Shown: positions 52,541-61,370, counted from the first letter of the stretch. The stretch: 64,000 nucleotides of DNA from Flavobacteriales bacterium (GCA_016712535.1 JADJQW010000004.1:310001-374000), one strand, 5' to 3'. A program made the numbers and translations. The notes: generated by a model from the sequence alone, not told the origin.

Positions 52541-53032
52541 ATGAGAACCTCGATACTACTCGTCCTGCTCGCCATTGCGATCCAAGGCGCAGCCCAAAGC
52601 ACCCTGCCCAGCGTGATGGTGCAGACCCTTGAAGGCAAGAAGGTGGATACCAAGAGCTTCAGCAACAATGGCAAGCCCATCATCCTGAACTTCTGGGCCA
52701 CTTGGTGCGCACCCTGCAAGAAGGAACTGAGCGCCGTAGCGGAGAAATACGACGAATGGCAGGCGAAGACCGGCGTGAAGCTGATCGCCGTGAGCATCGA
52801 CGATGCCCGCACCAGCGCGCGCGTGAAACCCTATGTGAGCGGCCAGGATTGGGACTACGACGTGTATCTCGACCCCAACGGCGACCTCAAGCGCGCGCTG
52901 AACGTGAACAACGTGCCGCACACCTTCCTGCTGAATGGCGCTGGTGAGATCGTGTGGCAGCACAACAACTACGAGCCGGGCGACGAGAATGAGCTCTACC
53001 GCAAGGTGCAGGAGCTAGCCGGAAAGAAGTGA
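52541..53032 (+). CDS. TlpA-like thioredoxin-fold protein (163 aa)
   Basis: A periplasmic thiol-disulfide protein. Signal peptide MRTSILLVLLAIAIQGAAQS; the thioredoxin active site is FWATWCAPCKKEL with Cys56 and Cys59; the cis-Pro region is VNNVPHTFLLN. Such proteins reduce or isomerise disulfides in secreted proteins or cytochromes. The gene lies between an Omp28 gene (90 bp upstream) and the DUF6029-like gene (10 bp downstream), so its partners may be the two Cys-x-x-Cys Omp28 proteins (inference). Confidence 0.9.
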   Translation: MRTSILLVLLAIAIQGAAQSTLPSVMVQTLEGKKVDTKSFSNNGKPIILNFWATWCAPCKKELSAVAEKYDEWQAKTGVKLIAVSIDDARTSARVKPYVSGQDWDYDVYLDPNGDLKRALNVNNVPHTFLLNGAGEIVWQHNNYEPGDENELYRKVQELAGKK

Positions 53033-53042
53033 CCTTCGCCGC

Positions 53043-54737
53043 ATGCGATTGAGCGAGATCCGCAACGGCCTGATCGCTGTTGCAGCCTGTGCAATGCCTT
53101 TCATGGCATTCGCGCAGCAGCAAGCTGAAGGGGGGCAACTCCACGGGAACTTCAGTACCGACGCCCAGTACTACAACGAGGACGACGACATCGGCGCCAT
53201 CGTGCCTGCACAGCGGCTGGCCTACAATGCATGGATGAACTTGATCTACACGAGCGGCGCTTTTGAGGCGGGAACCCGTGTGGAAAGCTATGAGCCGTCC
53301 CTTGCAGGATACCCTGCTGGCCAGCCGTACTCCGGCTCAGGCATCGGCTACCGTTACGCCAAGTACAAGCTGAGCGACTTGGAGGTGACAGCCGGTAATT
53401 TCTTCGAGCAATTCGGGCAGGGCCTCGTGTTCCGCAGCTACGAGGAGCGCTACCTCGGCGTGGACAATGCCATGGATGGGGTGCGCGTGAAGTACAAGCC
53501 ATTCCGCGGCATATACCTGAAGGCCCTCGCCGGGAGGCAGCGCTTCAACTTCGACAACGGCCAGGTGAAGGGCGTTGGCCTCGTGCGCGGCGCCGATGCC
53601 GAAGTGAACCTCGCCGAACTGCTCGACAGCCTTTGGACCTGCCGGGGCAATCTGATCATCGGCGGGAGCTTCGTGAGCAAGTACCAGGAGGATCGCGACC
53701 CGCTGCTGGAGCTGCCGCAGAACGTGGGGGCCGGTGCGGTCAGGATCAACTTCACCTCGTCGCGATGGGACCTATATGGGGAGTACGCCTACAAGATCAA
53801 CGACCCCAACGGCAAGAACGGCTTCATCTATAAGCCCGGGGAAGCCCTGCTGTTGAATGCCACCTATTCCTCCAAGGGATTCGGAGCCTCGGTCGGGGCC
53901 CACAGCTTCGACAACATGTTCTTCCAGAGCGATCGCGCCGCTCCGACTCCTTTCGACCTCAACATCAACTTCCTGCCGCCGCGTGCCAAGCAGCACACCT
54001 ACAACCTGCCCGCAACGCTCTATCCCTACGCCACGCAGCCCAACGGCGAAGTGGCCGCGCAAGGAGAACTGTTCTACAAATTCAAGAAGGGCACCGCATT
54101 GGGCGGCAAGTACGGCACCAAGCTCGCCGTGAATGCCAGTGTGGCCTATGCGCTCGACACTACCCGGTTGGGCGCCGCCGACGACACGACGCAGCGATTG
54201 GGCTACACGAGCCGGATCTTCGGGGCAAGTGATCGGCGCTACTTCCAGGACATCAACGTGGAGCTGCGCAAGAAGATATCAGACTCCTGGGAACTGGCCG
54301 TCACGTACTTGAATCTCGCGTATGACATCGATGTTATCCAGGGCAAGCCAGGGAAGCCGGTTGTGTACACGGACATCATCATCATTGAGGGCCTTCACAA
54401 ATTCAGCGACCGCACCTCTTTGCGCTTCGAGCTGCAGCACCTGAGCACCAAGCAGGATCAGGGCAATTGGGCCACGGCGCTGGCCGAGCTCACTTTCAGC
54501 CCGCATTGGTTCCTGGCTGCCATGGATCAGTACAACTATGTGGGCAATCCCGAGCTGGAAGCCAAAGGCCAGGAAGCGCTGCATTACCCCATCGGCTCGG
54601 TGGGCTATATCCACGGAGGCAACCGGTTCCAAGTGAATTACGGCCGCCAGCGCGCAGGGATCTTCTGCGTGGGCGGTGTTTGCCGGCAAGTGCCCGCTGC
54701 AAACGGCCTTACCTTGTCCATCACCAGCACGTTCTGA
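53043..54737 (+). CDS. DUF6029-like outer-membrane beta-barrel protein (564 aa)
   Basis: A protein of the Bacteroidota family I know as DUF6029, with no known function. Signal peptide (IAVAACAMPFMAFAQ), then many short amphipathic strands with aromatic ends (RYAKYKLSDLEVTAGNFFEQ; KGIYLKALAGRQRF-like), the pattern of a large outer-membrane barrel, ending with LTLSITSTF and a terminal aromatic. It sits between the TlpA-like gene (10 bp) and the Omp28 lipoprotein gene (3 bp). No enzymatic motif is seen. Confidence 0.8.
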   Translation: MRLSEIRNGLIAVAACAMPFMAFAQQQAEGGQLHGNFSTDAQYYNEDDDIGAIVPAQRLAYNAWMNLIYTSGAFEAGTRVESYEPSLAGYPAGQPYSGSGIGYRYAKYKLSDLEVTAGNFFEQFGQGLVFRSYEERYLGVDNAMDGVRVKYKPFRGIYLKALAGRQRFNFDNGQVKGVGLVRGADAEVNLAELLDSLWTCRGNLIIGGSFVSKYQEDRDPLLELPQNVGAGAVRINFTSSRWDLYGEYAYKINDPNGKNGFIYKPGEALLLNATYSSKGFGASVGAHSFDNMFFQSDRAAPTPFDLNINFLPPRAKQHTYNLPATLYPYATQPNGEVAAQGELFYKFKKGTALGGKYGTKLAVNASVAYALDTTRLGAADDTTQRLGYTSRIFGASDRRYFQDINVELRKKISDSWELAVTYLNLAYDIDVIQGKPGKPVVYTDIIIIEGLHKFSDRTSLRFELQHLSTKQDQGNWATALAELTFSPHWFLAAMDQYNYVGNPELEAKGQEALHYPIGSVGYIHGGNRFQVNYGRQRAGIFCVGGVCRQVPAANGLTLSITSTF

Positions 54738-54740
54738 ATC

Positions 54741-55598
54741 ATGCGACCGCTGATCCTATGCGCGACGATTGGCCTGTTGGCAGTCAGCTGCGACAAAGTG
54801 GAGAACCCTGTTGAACAGCGCAATGACTCCGGCGGAAGCGGGGAGTCCGTGAAGCGCCGCGCCTTGCTCGAGGAATTCACCGGCCACCATTGCAACAACT
54901 GCCCTGCAGCCCATGCCGTTGCTGCGCAGCTCAAGACCTTGTATGGTGATGATCTGATCCTGGTCGGGCTCCACGCTGCGGCCAACATCAACTCGAGCTT
55001 CATTCTCCCGCAGAGCAATGCCGATGGCAGCTATGCCACCGATTTCAGGACCGCCGAAGGTCAGACCTACGCCACCAACTTCGCGGTGACCTTTCTGCCC
55101 TCGGGCATGGTGAACCGAGCTCCTTACAACAGCTCCACGGTGCTTTCGAGCGCGAGTTGGGGCAGTGCGATCGAGGAAATCGTGAACGAGGATGCCAAGT
55201 TCGATGTGTGGATCAGCGATTTGCAGCACGACGCCGGAGCCAATACGGTGAGCGCTACGGTGAAAGTGGCCGTGCTGGAGGATGTCACCGGGGAATTCAA
55301 GCTCACTACCTACCTGACCGAGGACCACATCGTGGATTGGCAGTACAACTCGCAGGCAACACCACCCGACGTGCCCAACTATGACCACCGCCATGTGTTC
55401 CGCAAGACCTTGGATGGGGCCTGGGGGCAAGTGGCCATTGCCGCTACGGCCAACCAGGGCGATACGCTCACCTTCTCATACACGGGGGTCTCCATGAATC
55501 CGGCGTGGGTGGCTGCCAATTGCGAGCTGGTCACCTATGTGTACGACGCGGCTACCAATGCCGTGATGCAGGCCGCCGAGCGGAAGTTCCAGCCTTAA
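54741..55598 (+). CDS. Omp28-like lipoprotein (285 aa)
   Basis: A short Omp28-family lipoprotein. The lipobox LLAVSC puts the lipid-bearing Cys at residue 17. The thioredoxin-like part contains ALLEEFTGHHCNNCPAAHAV (Cys51 and Cys54). There is no T9SS signal, unlike the Omp28 protein at 50729, so this copy should stay anchored in a membrane leaflet. It is the last gene of the cluster, 3 bp after the DUF6029-like gene. Confidence 0.88.
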   Translation: MRPLILCATIGLLAVSCDKVENPVEQRNDSGGSGESVKRRALLEEFTGHHCNNCPAAHAVAAQLKTLYGDDLILVGLHAAANINSSFILPQSNADGSYATDFRTAEGQTYATNFAVTFLPSGMVNRAPYNSSTVLSSASWGSAIEEIVNEDAKFDVWISDLQHDAGANTVSATVKVAVLEDVTGEFKLTTYLTEDHIVDWQYNSQATPPDVPNYDHRHVFRKTLDGAWGQVAIAATANQGDTLTFSYTGVSMNPAWVAANCELVTYVYDAATNAVMQAAERKFQP

Positions 55599-55717
55599 CA
55601 ATTCGAGGGGAGCGCTCCGGATACCGATCCGGGTTATCAACCGTTCCCCTACACGGTGCTTCGGCCGCTTGTGGAAAAACCGACCATCCCCGGGCCTCTT
55701 TTCCGCGCAGCATGCAC

Positions 55718-55725
55718 TACTTTCA
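55718..55725 (+). promoter_or_regulatory. Putative -7 promoter box of the small gene at 55748
   Basis: TACTTTCA, followed by GCCCTGC; first base 30 nt before the ATG at 55748. It resembles the other boxes with TACTTTCG. Confidence 0.4.
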
Positions 55726-55747
55726 GCCCTGCTAAACCCGAATCGTG

Positions 55748-55963
55748 ATGATGGACCAAGGAAGGAAGATGATGGAGTTCAGCAAGCAGGTTCTCCAGAA
55801 GGTCAGTTTTGACCCTCGCCTGTTCCGGAAGGAGTTGATCAAGGCCCGCAAATGGGTGGGCCAAAGCGATCAGTTGGTCCTGAAGGCTTGGTGCTTGGCC
55901 ACCTTCGGTCATTTATACAAGGACGTGATCGTCGAGGTGTTCCAGAGCACCATGAGGACCTGA
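55748..55963 (+). CDS. Small conserved-looking cytosolic protein (71 aa)
   Basis: A short basic protein (MMDQGRKMMEFSKQVLQKVS, then DPRLFRKELIKARKWVGQ and AWCLATFGHLYKDVIVEVFQ). It looks helical and has no signal peptide. I recall similar small proteins in Bacteroidota but no function. The start may be the ATG at 55748 or 55751. It has its own -7-like box and stands alone between the Omp28 cluster and queG. Confidence 0.75.
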   Translation: MMDQGRKMMEFSKQVLQKVSFDPRLFRKELIKARKWVGQSDQLVLKAWCLATFGHLYKDVIVEVFQSTMRT

Positions 55964-55965
55964 GG

Positions 55966-56045
55966 CTGGTTGAAAGCTGGAGGTTGAAGGTCGCGCGTTG
56001 CGCTAGCAGCGATTCCCAACCGGGCATCAACCCTCAACCCTCCAA
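55966..56045. repeat. Imperfect inverted repeat between convergent genes
   Basis: GGTTGAAAGCTGGAGGTTGA on the left faces TCAACCCTCAACCCTCCAAC on the right. The stem may end transcription of both 55748-55963 and queG (whose stop lies inside the right arm). Confidence 0.45.
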
Positions 56046-56963
56046 CCGCAGGAACTCCAGATTCCGCTTCAGCCCATTGAACTTCGTGCGCTTCACCGCA
56101 CTGCCTTCGAATAGGCGATCGAATACGATTTCGGTGAGGCCATGCCACTCATCCTTCGTGAGGGCCATCAATTCGGCCTTGGGCTTGAACTCTTCCTCGT
56201 GATGCGCTTCGGAGAACCGGTTCCACGGGCATACCTGCTGGCAGATGTCGCAGCCGAAGGCCCAGCCGTTCAGTTTGCCCGCGAACTCCTCCGGGATGGC
56301 TTCCTTCAGCTCGATGGTGAGATAGCTGATGCAGCGGCTTCCATCGACCCCGTAAGGTGTGATCGCCTCCGTTGGGCAAGCATCGATGCACCGGCGGCAT
56401 GTGCCGCAATGGTCGGTGGCAGGAGCATCGGGCGTGAGCTCCAGATCCGTGATCAACTCGCATAGAAAGAAGAAGGAGCCCTCGCCTTGCCTGATCACGT
56501 TGGTGTGCTTGCCGAGCCAGCCGATGCCTGCGCGCTGGGCCCATGCCTTCTCCAACACCGGCGCACTATCCACGAATGCGCGGATGGCCACCTGGCCGAA
56601 GCGCTGCGCGATGAATTCCACCAAGGGCTTCAGCCGCTTCTTCACCACCTTGTGATAATCGCGACCGAATGCATAGGTGCTCAGCTTGGGCGCCTCGGGG
56701 CGGAGCTGCTTCTGATCCGTGTGGTAGTTGAAGGCCAGGCTGATCACGCTCTTGGCCCCGGGCACTAGCTTCCTGGGATCGAGCCGCAAGTCGAAGTGGT
56801 TGGCCATGTAGGCCATCTGGCCATGCTTGCCCTGCTTCAACCAATTCTCCAAGCGGGGCGCTTCCTCTTCCAAGAAGCCGGCAACGGCGATTCCGCAGGC
56901 CTGGAAGCCCAGCCGATGGGCCTCCGCCTTGATCTGCGCGGCACGTGCGCCCACGTCGGACAT
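56034..56963 (-). CDS. queG: Epoxyqueuosine reductase (309 aa)
   Basis: Catalyses the last step of queuosine synthesis in tRNA, reducing epoxyqueuosine with a cobalamin and two [4Fe-4S] clusters. Cluster motifs: CGTCRRCIDACP (Cys186, 189, 192, 196) and CDICQQVCPW (Cys238, 241, 245). The catalytic Asp is at about 132 (AFVDSAPVLEK). Length is normal for the short form. A TACCTTCC box lies 12 nt before the ATG, in favour of this start. Confidence 0.96.
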   Translation of the reverse strand: MSDVGARAAQIKAEAHRLGFQACGIAVAGFLEEEAPRLENWLKQGKHGQMAYMANHFDLRLDPRKLVPGAKSVISLAFNYHTDQKQLRPEAPKLSTYAFGRDYHKVVKKRLKPLVEFIAQRFGQVAIRAFVDSAPVLEKAWAQRAGIGWLGKHTNVIRQGEGSFFFLCELITDLELTPDAPATDHCGTCRRCIDACPTEAITPYGVDGSRCISYLTIELKEAIPEEFAGKLNGWAFGCDICQQVCPWNRFSEAHHEEEFKPKAELMALTKDEWHGLTEIVFDRLFEGSAVKRTKFNGLKRNLEFLRLEG

Positions 56964-56967
56964 GGGG

Positions 56968-56975
56968 GGAAGGTA
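56968..56975 (-). promoter_or_regulatory. Putative -7 promoter box of queG
   Basis: The minus strand reads TACCTTCC, with its first base 12 nt before the ATG. It is a poorer match than the others. Confidence 0.35.
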
Positions 56976-57049
56976 GGAGCGCGTGCTCGGCTGAGGACCA
57001 CTTGGACCTTGGTGCTATTCAAGAGCGTCGACGGTTCGGCGCAGCGGGG

Positions 57050-57057
57050 TACTTTCG
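57050..57057 (+). promoter_or_regulatory. Putative -7 promoter box of the cyoE operon
   Basis: TACTTTCG followed by CGCCC, about 70 nt before the cyoE ATG. It would drive the oxidase accessory operon up to 61340. Confidence 0.45.
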
Positions 57058-57119
57058 CGCCCGCCTGCCGAAGGCAAGGGCCGTTGAGCAAGTCGCACGC
57101 ATACGTTGGCACCCGTAGC

Positions 57120-57979
57120 ATGGCCTTTTGGCTGCGCGAGGTCATGGCGCTGTTCAAGCTGCGTCTGGCTTCCTTGGTGGTCGTGAGCGCCGTGCTCGGC
57201 TACCTTTTGGGCATCGCCCCGGGCGCCTTCAGCGGAATCGACCTGCTCATGCTGGTGCTGGGCGGCACCTTGCTCACCGGAGCCAGCAATGCGCTGAACC
57301 AAGTGTTCGAGGTTCAGGAGGATGGCCTCATGCACCGCACCGCCGAGCGCCCTTTGGTGAGGCGCACCTTGGGCATGGCTGAGGCCATCGGTGCGCTTTC
57401 GTGGCGGGAAGCGCTGGTATCGTCTTGCTGTGGCTGGCCTTCGGCCCGCTCACGGGCATCCTGGGCTTCCTCTCCCTATTCATGTACGCCGCGCTTTACA
57501 CGCCGCTCAAGAAGCGCTCGCCTTGGGCGGTATTCATTGGCGCTTTCCCAGGCGCCTTCCCGCCGATGCTGGGGTACGTGGCGGCTACGGGTCATTTCGG
57601 TCTTGGCCCTGGCCTGCTCTTCGCCATGCAATTCATGTGGCAATTCCCGCACTTCTGGGCCATTGCGTGGGTGCTCGATGAGGATTATGCACGCGGCGGC
57701 TTCCGCCTGCTCCCCTCGCCCGGCGGCACCGATGGCCGCAGCGCCTTCCTGATCCTGCTCTACACGCTCTTCGTTATCCCGGTGGGCCTGCTCCCTTGGA
57801 CCTTCGGCTTCGTAGGTCCCGTGGCCGCAATCGTTTCAGTTGTCATGGGGCTTGTGATGCTCTGGCCGGCGCTTAAGCTCTTCCGCTCCCATGAGCGAAC
57901 CGATGCCCGGCGCTTGATGTTCGCCAGCTTCCTCTACCTGCCCATCGTGCAGGTGGCCTATGTGCTCGACCGCTTATGA
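57120..57979 (+). pseudogene. cyoE: Heme O synthase (protoheme IX farnesyltransferase), frameshifted
   Basis: Adds a farnesyl group to heme b to make heme o for heme-copper oxidases. The 5' frame (57120 to about 57396) carries MALFKLRLASLVVVSAVLGY and the prenyl-substrate loop NALNQVFEVQEDGLMHRTAE. The 3' frame (to 57979) carries LYTPLKKRSPWAVFIGAFPG, WQFPHFWAIAWVLDEDYARG and the last helices. Adding one T to CTTTC near 57396 restores one frame (IGALFVAGSAGIVLLWLAFG), giving a normal 286-residue enzyme. As it stands the gene is broken; a homopolymer sequencing error is the simplest cause. Confidence 0.9.
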
Positions 57980-58704
57980 CCGCTGACCCCTTCACCCCGG
58001 CCGAGGAGCGCTCCCGTGCCGCCCGCGCTAGGCGCACCCTTACCTGGCTCCTCTGCTTCGCGATCGTGATGTTCTTCGCAGGCCTCACCAGCGCGTACAT
58101 CGTGAGCATGAGTGGCGGCTACTGGACGATCATCGCCATGCCTGAGCCCTTTTACTGGAGCACCGCCTTCGTGCTGGCAGGAAGCCTCACCCTTCATCTG
58201 GCCTTATCCAGCGCAGCAAAAGGCCGAACCAAGCTGGTTCTTCCCTTGATCCTGGCCACGTTGGGGCTCGGTGCAGCCTTCACGGCATCTCAAGTGAAGG
58301 GCTGGTCCCGTTTGGTGCAGATCGGAATCACCATGAGCCCGAACATGCTATTGGAGATCGGCGGGGTCTACGGCACCGATTTCAGCGTGAGCAAGGATGG
58401 GCAGCCCTTGGTCCCGGCCGATGGGCATTGGTACGCAGCCAACGATTCCGCGAAGCAATTCGCGTTGGATGCTGAGATCGCAGAGCAGAAGGACCGCACC
58501 GGGCCCTATTTCTACATCCTGACCCTAGCGCACGCCTTTCATGTGGCCTTCGGGCTGCTCAGCCTGCTGATCATGGCCTTGATGGCCTTCAAAGGGCGTT
58601 ACACCGATCAAGACCATGTGGGCCTCTGGGCCGGGGCAGTTTACTGGCATTTCCTCGGAGCCTTGTGGGTATTCCTCTTTTTGTTCCTGAAGTACGTTCA
58701 CTAA
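57976..58704 (+). CDS. Cytochrome c oxidase subunit III family protein (242 aa)
   Basis: Inner-membrane subunit of a heme-copper oxidase. Transmembrane segments are clear (WLLCFAIVMFFAGLTSAYIV; FVLAGSLTLHLALSS; VLPLILATLGLGAAFTA; LTLAHAFHVAFGLLSLLIM; WHFLGALWVFLFLFLKYV). The HAFHV and YWHFLGALWVFLF segments are typical of CoxC/CtaE. It overlaps cyoE by 4 nt. The neighbour at 58728 is a second, longer member of the same family. No subunit I or II gene is in the window. Confidence 0.92.
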   Translation: MTADPFTPAEERSRAARARRTLTWLLCFAIVMFFAGLTSAYIVSMSGGYWTIIAMPEPFYWSTAFVLAGSLTLHLALSSAAKGRTKLVLPLILATLGLGAAFTASQVKGWSRLVQIGITMSPNMLLEIGGVYGTDFSVSKDGQPLVPADGHWYAANDSAKQFALDAEIAEQKDRTGPYFYILTLAHAFHVAFGLLSLLIMALMAFKGRYTDQDHVGLWAGAVYWHFLGALWVFLFLFLKYVH

Positions 58705-58727
58705 CATTGCCGCCGCATAAACAGGCC

Positions 58728-59630
58728 ATGGCAGGAGACGCTACAAAAGCCCTTAGCAACGACGTCCTCTGGGGCGGCGGCCGCTCCCCGTTCAGCATCA
58801 GCTACGGGAAGATGATGATGTGGTTCTTCCTGGTGTCCGACGCCCTCACCTTCAGCGGCTTGCTGGTGGGCTACGGCTTCGTTCGCCACAGCACCACCGA
58901 GGCCTGGCCCATCGGCGAGGAGGTGTTCCGCGCCCTGCCTTGGCTGCATGGCAGCTTCCCGCTCATCTACGTGGCCCTGATGACGGCCATCCTGATCTTC
59001 AGTTCCGTGACCATGGTGCTGGCCGTTGAGGCCGGCCACCGCATGGATAAGAGCGGCGTGATCAAATGGCTCTTCGCCACGGTGATCGGCGGTGCCTTCT
59101 TCGTGGGGAGCCAGGCTTGGGAGTGGTACCACTTCAACCACGGAAGCGGCGGCTACATCACCATCGACAACGGTGACAAGTACTGGGTGCACAACGATGC
59201 GCACGATACCCACGACCCCGCGCATGCCGAAGGGTTCCACTTGGTGAAGGCCCTTCCCGGGCATTACCTGCTGCCCGACACCCTGCCCGGTGGCGCCGAA
59301 GTGGCTCCTTTGACCGGCGACGCCGCCCAGAAGCTCTGGAAGGAGAAGGTGGTGTACATGGCCGGTGCGCCCTTCCCGTGGAGCGCACATGGCATCGAGT
59401 TCAATGAGTACGGCCCGCAGCAGTACGCCAATTTCTTCTACTTCATCACCGGCTTCCACGGCTTCCACGTGTTCAGCGGGGTGGTCATCAACCTCATCGT
59501 GCTGATCATGGTGATGAAGGGCATCTTCCACCGCCGCGGCCATTACGAGATGGTGGAGAAGGCCGGCCTCTACTGGCACTTCGTTGACCTGGTGTGGGTG
59601 TTCGTGTTCACCTTCTTCTACCTCCTCTGA
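58728..59630 (+). CDS. Cytochrome c oxidase subunit III family protein, long form (300 aa)
   Basis: A second subunit-III-like protein. It has transmembrane helices (MMMWFFLVSDALTFSGLLVG; LIYVALMTAILIFSSVTMVL; WLFATVIGGAFFVGSQAWEW) and the family motifs GFHGFHVFSGVVINL and YWHFVDLVWVFVFTFFYLL at the end. A ~100-residue hydrophilic insert (YITIDNGDKYWVHNDAHDTH) between helices is His- and Asp-rich. The start at 58728 follows the previous gene by 23 bp; the open frame to 58665 overlaps it. Confidence 0.92.
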   Translation: MAGDATKALSNDVLWGGGRSPFSISYGKMMMWFFLVSDALTFSGLLVGYGFVRHSTTEAWPIGEEVFRALPWLHGSFPLIYVALMTAILIFSSVTMVLAVEAGHRMDKSGVIKWLFATVIGGAFFVGSQAWEWYHFNHGSGGYITIDNGDKYWVHNDAHDTHDPAHAEGFHLVKALPGHYLLPDTLPGGAEVAPLTGDAAQKLWKEKVVYMAGAPFPWSAHGIEFNEYGPQQYANFFYFITGFHGFHVFSGVVINLIVLIMVMKGIFHRRGHYEMVEKAGLYWHFVDLVWVFVFTFFYLL

Positions 59631-59663
59631 CCAAACGCCTTCGCCGGGCTACGGCGGCTTGCA

Positions 59664-60035
59664 ATGGAGCGCGACGACATCATCGAATACAGCCTGGACG
59701 CACACCACAGCGAAGAGCATGGCAAGAAGGTCCGCCAGAAGATCTGGATGGTGACCCTGCTGCTGGCCGTGGTGACCACCGTGGAAGTGACCTTGGGCGC
59801 ATACTGGAAGACCTGGTTCGACCTGAGCGCCTGGAACACCATCAAGTGGACCTACGTGGTGCTCACCTTGGTCAAGGCCGCCTACATCGTGATGACCTTC
59901 ATGCACCTGGGCGATGAGCGCCGCAACATCCGTGCGATCATCCTGTTGCCCTACGCCTTGTTCATCCTCTACCTGCTCTTCATCGGGATCTGGGAATCGC
60001 AGTACGTCCACTACCTCTGGGAGACTTACCTCTGA
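59664..60035 (+). CDS. Prokaryotic cytochrome c oxidase subunit IV (123 aa)
   Basis: A small accessory oxidase subunit with three transmembrane helices (IWMVTLLLAVVTTVEVTLGA; WTYVVLTLVKAAYIVMTFMH; AIILLPYALFILYLLFIGIW). The motif VKAAYIVMTFMHLGDERR is typical of the prokaryotic COX4 family. It has a 1-bp overlap with SCO1 (TGATG). Confidence 0.92.
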   Translation: MERDDIIEYSLDAHHSEEHGKKVRQKIWMVTLLLAVVTTVEVTLGAYWKTWFDLSAWNTIKWTYVVLTLVKAAYIVMTFMHLGDERRNIRAIILLPYALFILYLLFIGIWESQYVHYLWETYL

Positions 60036-60775
60036 TGCTGTTGGAGCCCTCGGGCCGTCGCAAGAAGATCCTCATCCTGGGCGGCATCGCTGCTTTCGTC
60101 CTTGGCCTATTCGTGTTCTTCTCGCCGTGGCTGGGCATGGCGAAGCACAAGTTCAACTTCCTGCCTTACTACGGCCCCAAGGAAGTGGTGGCCATTGAGC
60201 GCGACGGCCAGGTCATCATCGACACGGTTTACCACGAGCTGCCGCCGTTCAGCTTCATCGATCAGTTCGGCCGGCCCTTCACCGATGAGCAGGTCGAGGG
60301 CAAGATCATCGTGGCCGATTTCTTCTTCACGCGCTGCGGCACCATCTGCCCGAAGATGAGCGGCCAGATGCAGCAGATGCAGCTCAAGCTCGACGACCCC
60401 GCCTTCAAGGATGTGGTCTTCCTCAGTCATACCGTTGATCCGGAGCACGACACGCCCGAGGTGCTGAACGAGCACGCGCGCAAGCTGCAAGCCGATACCG
60501 CGCGCTGGAAGTTCCTCACCGGCGACAAGGAGGCCATCTACCTGCAAGGCAGCGAAGGCTACCATGTGGCGGCGCGTGAGGACGTGATGGCGCCGGGCGG
60601 TTTCCTGCACTCCGAGACTTTCGTCCTGGTCGACAAGGACCGGCACATCCGCGGCATGTACGACGGCACCACCATGAAGGGCATGACGGATTGCGCAAAC
60701 GACATCAAGATGCTGCTGAAGGAGGAGAAGGTGAAGCGCGCCGAGGCCGTGCGTGCAGAGCGGAAGAAGCAGTGA
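60035..60775 (+). CDS. SCO1/SenC copper chaperone (246 aa)
   Basis: Delivers copper to the CuA site of cytochrome oxidase. It has one N-terminal membrane anchor (KILILGGIAAFVLGLFVFFS), then a thioredoxin-like fold. The copper ligands of the family are all visible: Cys101 and Cys105 in RCGTICPKM, and His192 in GFLHSETFVLVD. The domain faces the periplasm. It is part of the oxidase operon, with a 1-bp overlap with the subunit IV gene. Confidence 0.95.
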   Translation: MLLEPSGRRKKILILGGIAAFVLGLFVFFSPWLGMAKHKFNFLPYYGPKEVVAIERDGQVIIDTVYHELPPFSFIDQFGRPFTDEQVEGKIIVADFFFTRCGTICPKMSGQMQQMQLKLDDPAFKDVVFLSHTVDPEHDTPEVLNEHARKLQADTARWKFLTGDKEAIYLQGSEGYHVAAREDVMAPGGFLHSETFVLVDKDRHIRGMYDGTTMKGMTDCANDIKMLLKEEKVKRAEAVRAERKKQ

Positions 60776-60788
60776 GGCGGCAGGAGCC

Positions 60789-61340
60789 ATGAAGCAGCCC
60801 TATCCCAAGGCCTCGCTCACCCTCGCCGATGCGAAGGCGAAGCGCATCATCTGGATCTTCTCGGCCATCGTGTTCCTGGCCGTGTTGGTGCTCAACCGCG
60901 TGAAGGTGGCCACGCCCGGTGGCTTCGACCCGCATGTGTTCGCGCGGATCAACGCGGCCATCAACTCGCTGGTGAGCGCGCTGCTCATCGCGGGCCTCTT
61001 CACCGCGCGCTCCGGCCGATGGACCGCGCACCGCAGCGTGATGCTCGCGGCGATGGTGCTCTCCGTGCTCTTCCTGGTGTCCTACATCCTGCACCACCTC
61101 TTCGCCGGCGATACGCCCTTCGGCGGTGAAGGCGCGATCAAGGTGCTCTACTACATCATCCTCGCCACGCACATCCTGCTCGCGGCGGGATCATTGCCCT
61201 ACATCCTCTTCACGGCCTATCGCGCGCTCAGCGGCCGCTATGCCGAGCACCGCAAGCTCGCGCGCCGCACCTGGCCCATCTGGCTTTACGTGAGCATCAG
61301 TGGCGTGGTGGTGTACATGATGATCTCGCCGTATTACTGA
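60789..61340 (+). CDS. DUF420 membrane protein (183 aa)
   Basis: A four-helix or five-helix membrane protein of the DUF420 family, often found next to cytochrome oxidase genes and of unknown function. Helices: IIWIFSAIVFLAVLVLN; INSLVSALLIAGLFTA; LAAMVLSVLFLVSYILHHLF; IILATHILLAAGSLPYILF; WPIWLYVSISGVVVYMMIS. Conserved His residues (YILHHLF, ATHILL) could bind a metal or heme. The ATG at 60789 lies 13 bp after SCO1; the longer frame overlaps it. Confidence 0.88.
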   Translation: MKQPYPKASLTLADAKAKRIIWIFSAIVFLAVLVLNRVKVATPGGFDPHVFARINAAINSLVSALLIAGLFTARSGRWTAHRSVMLAAMVLSVLFLVSYILHHLFAGDTPFGGEGAIKVLYYIILATHILLAAGSLPYILFTAYRALSGRYAEHRKLARRTWPIWLYVSISGVVVYMMISPYY

Positions 61341-61370
61341 GTCCGTCTCCGCATTCCCGCTCCGCGCTCC

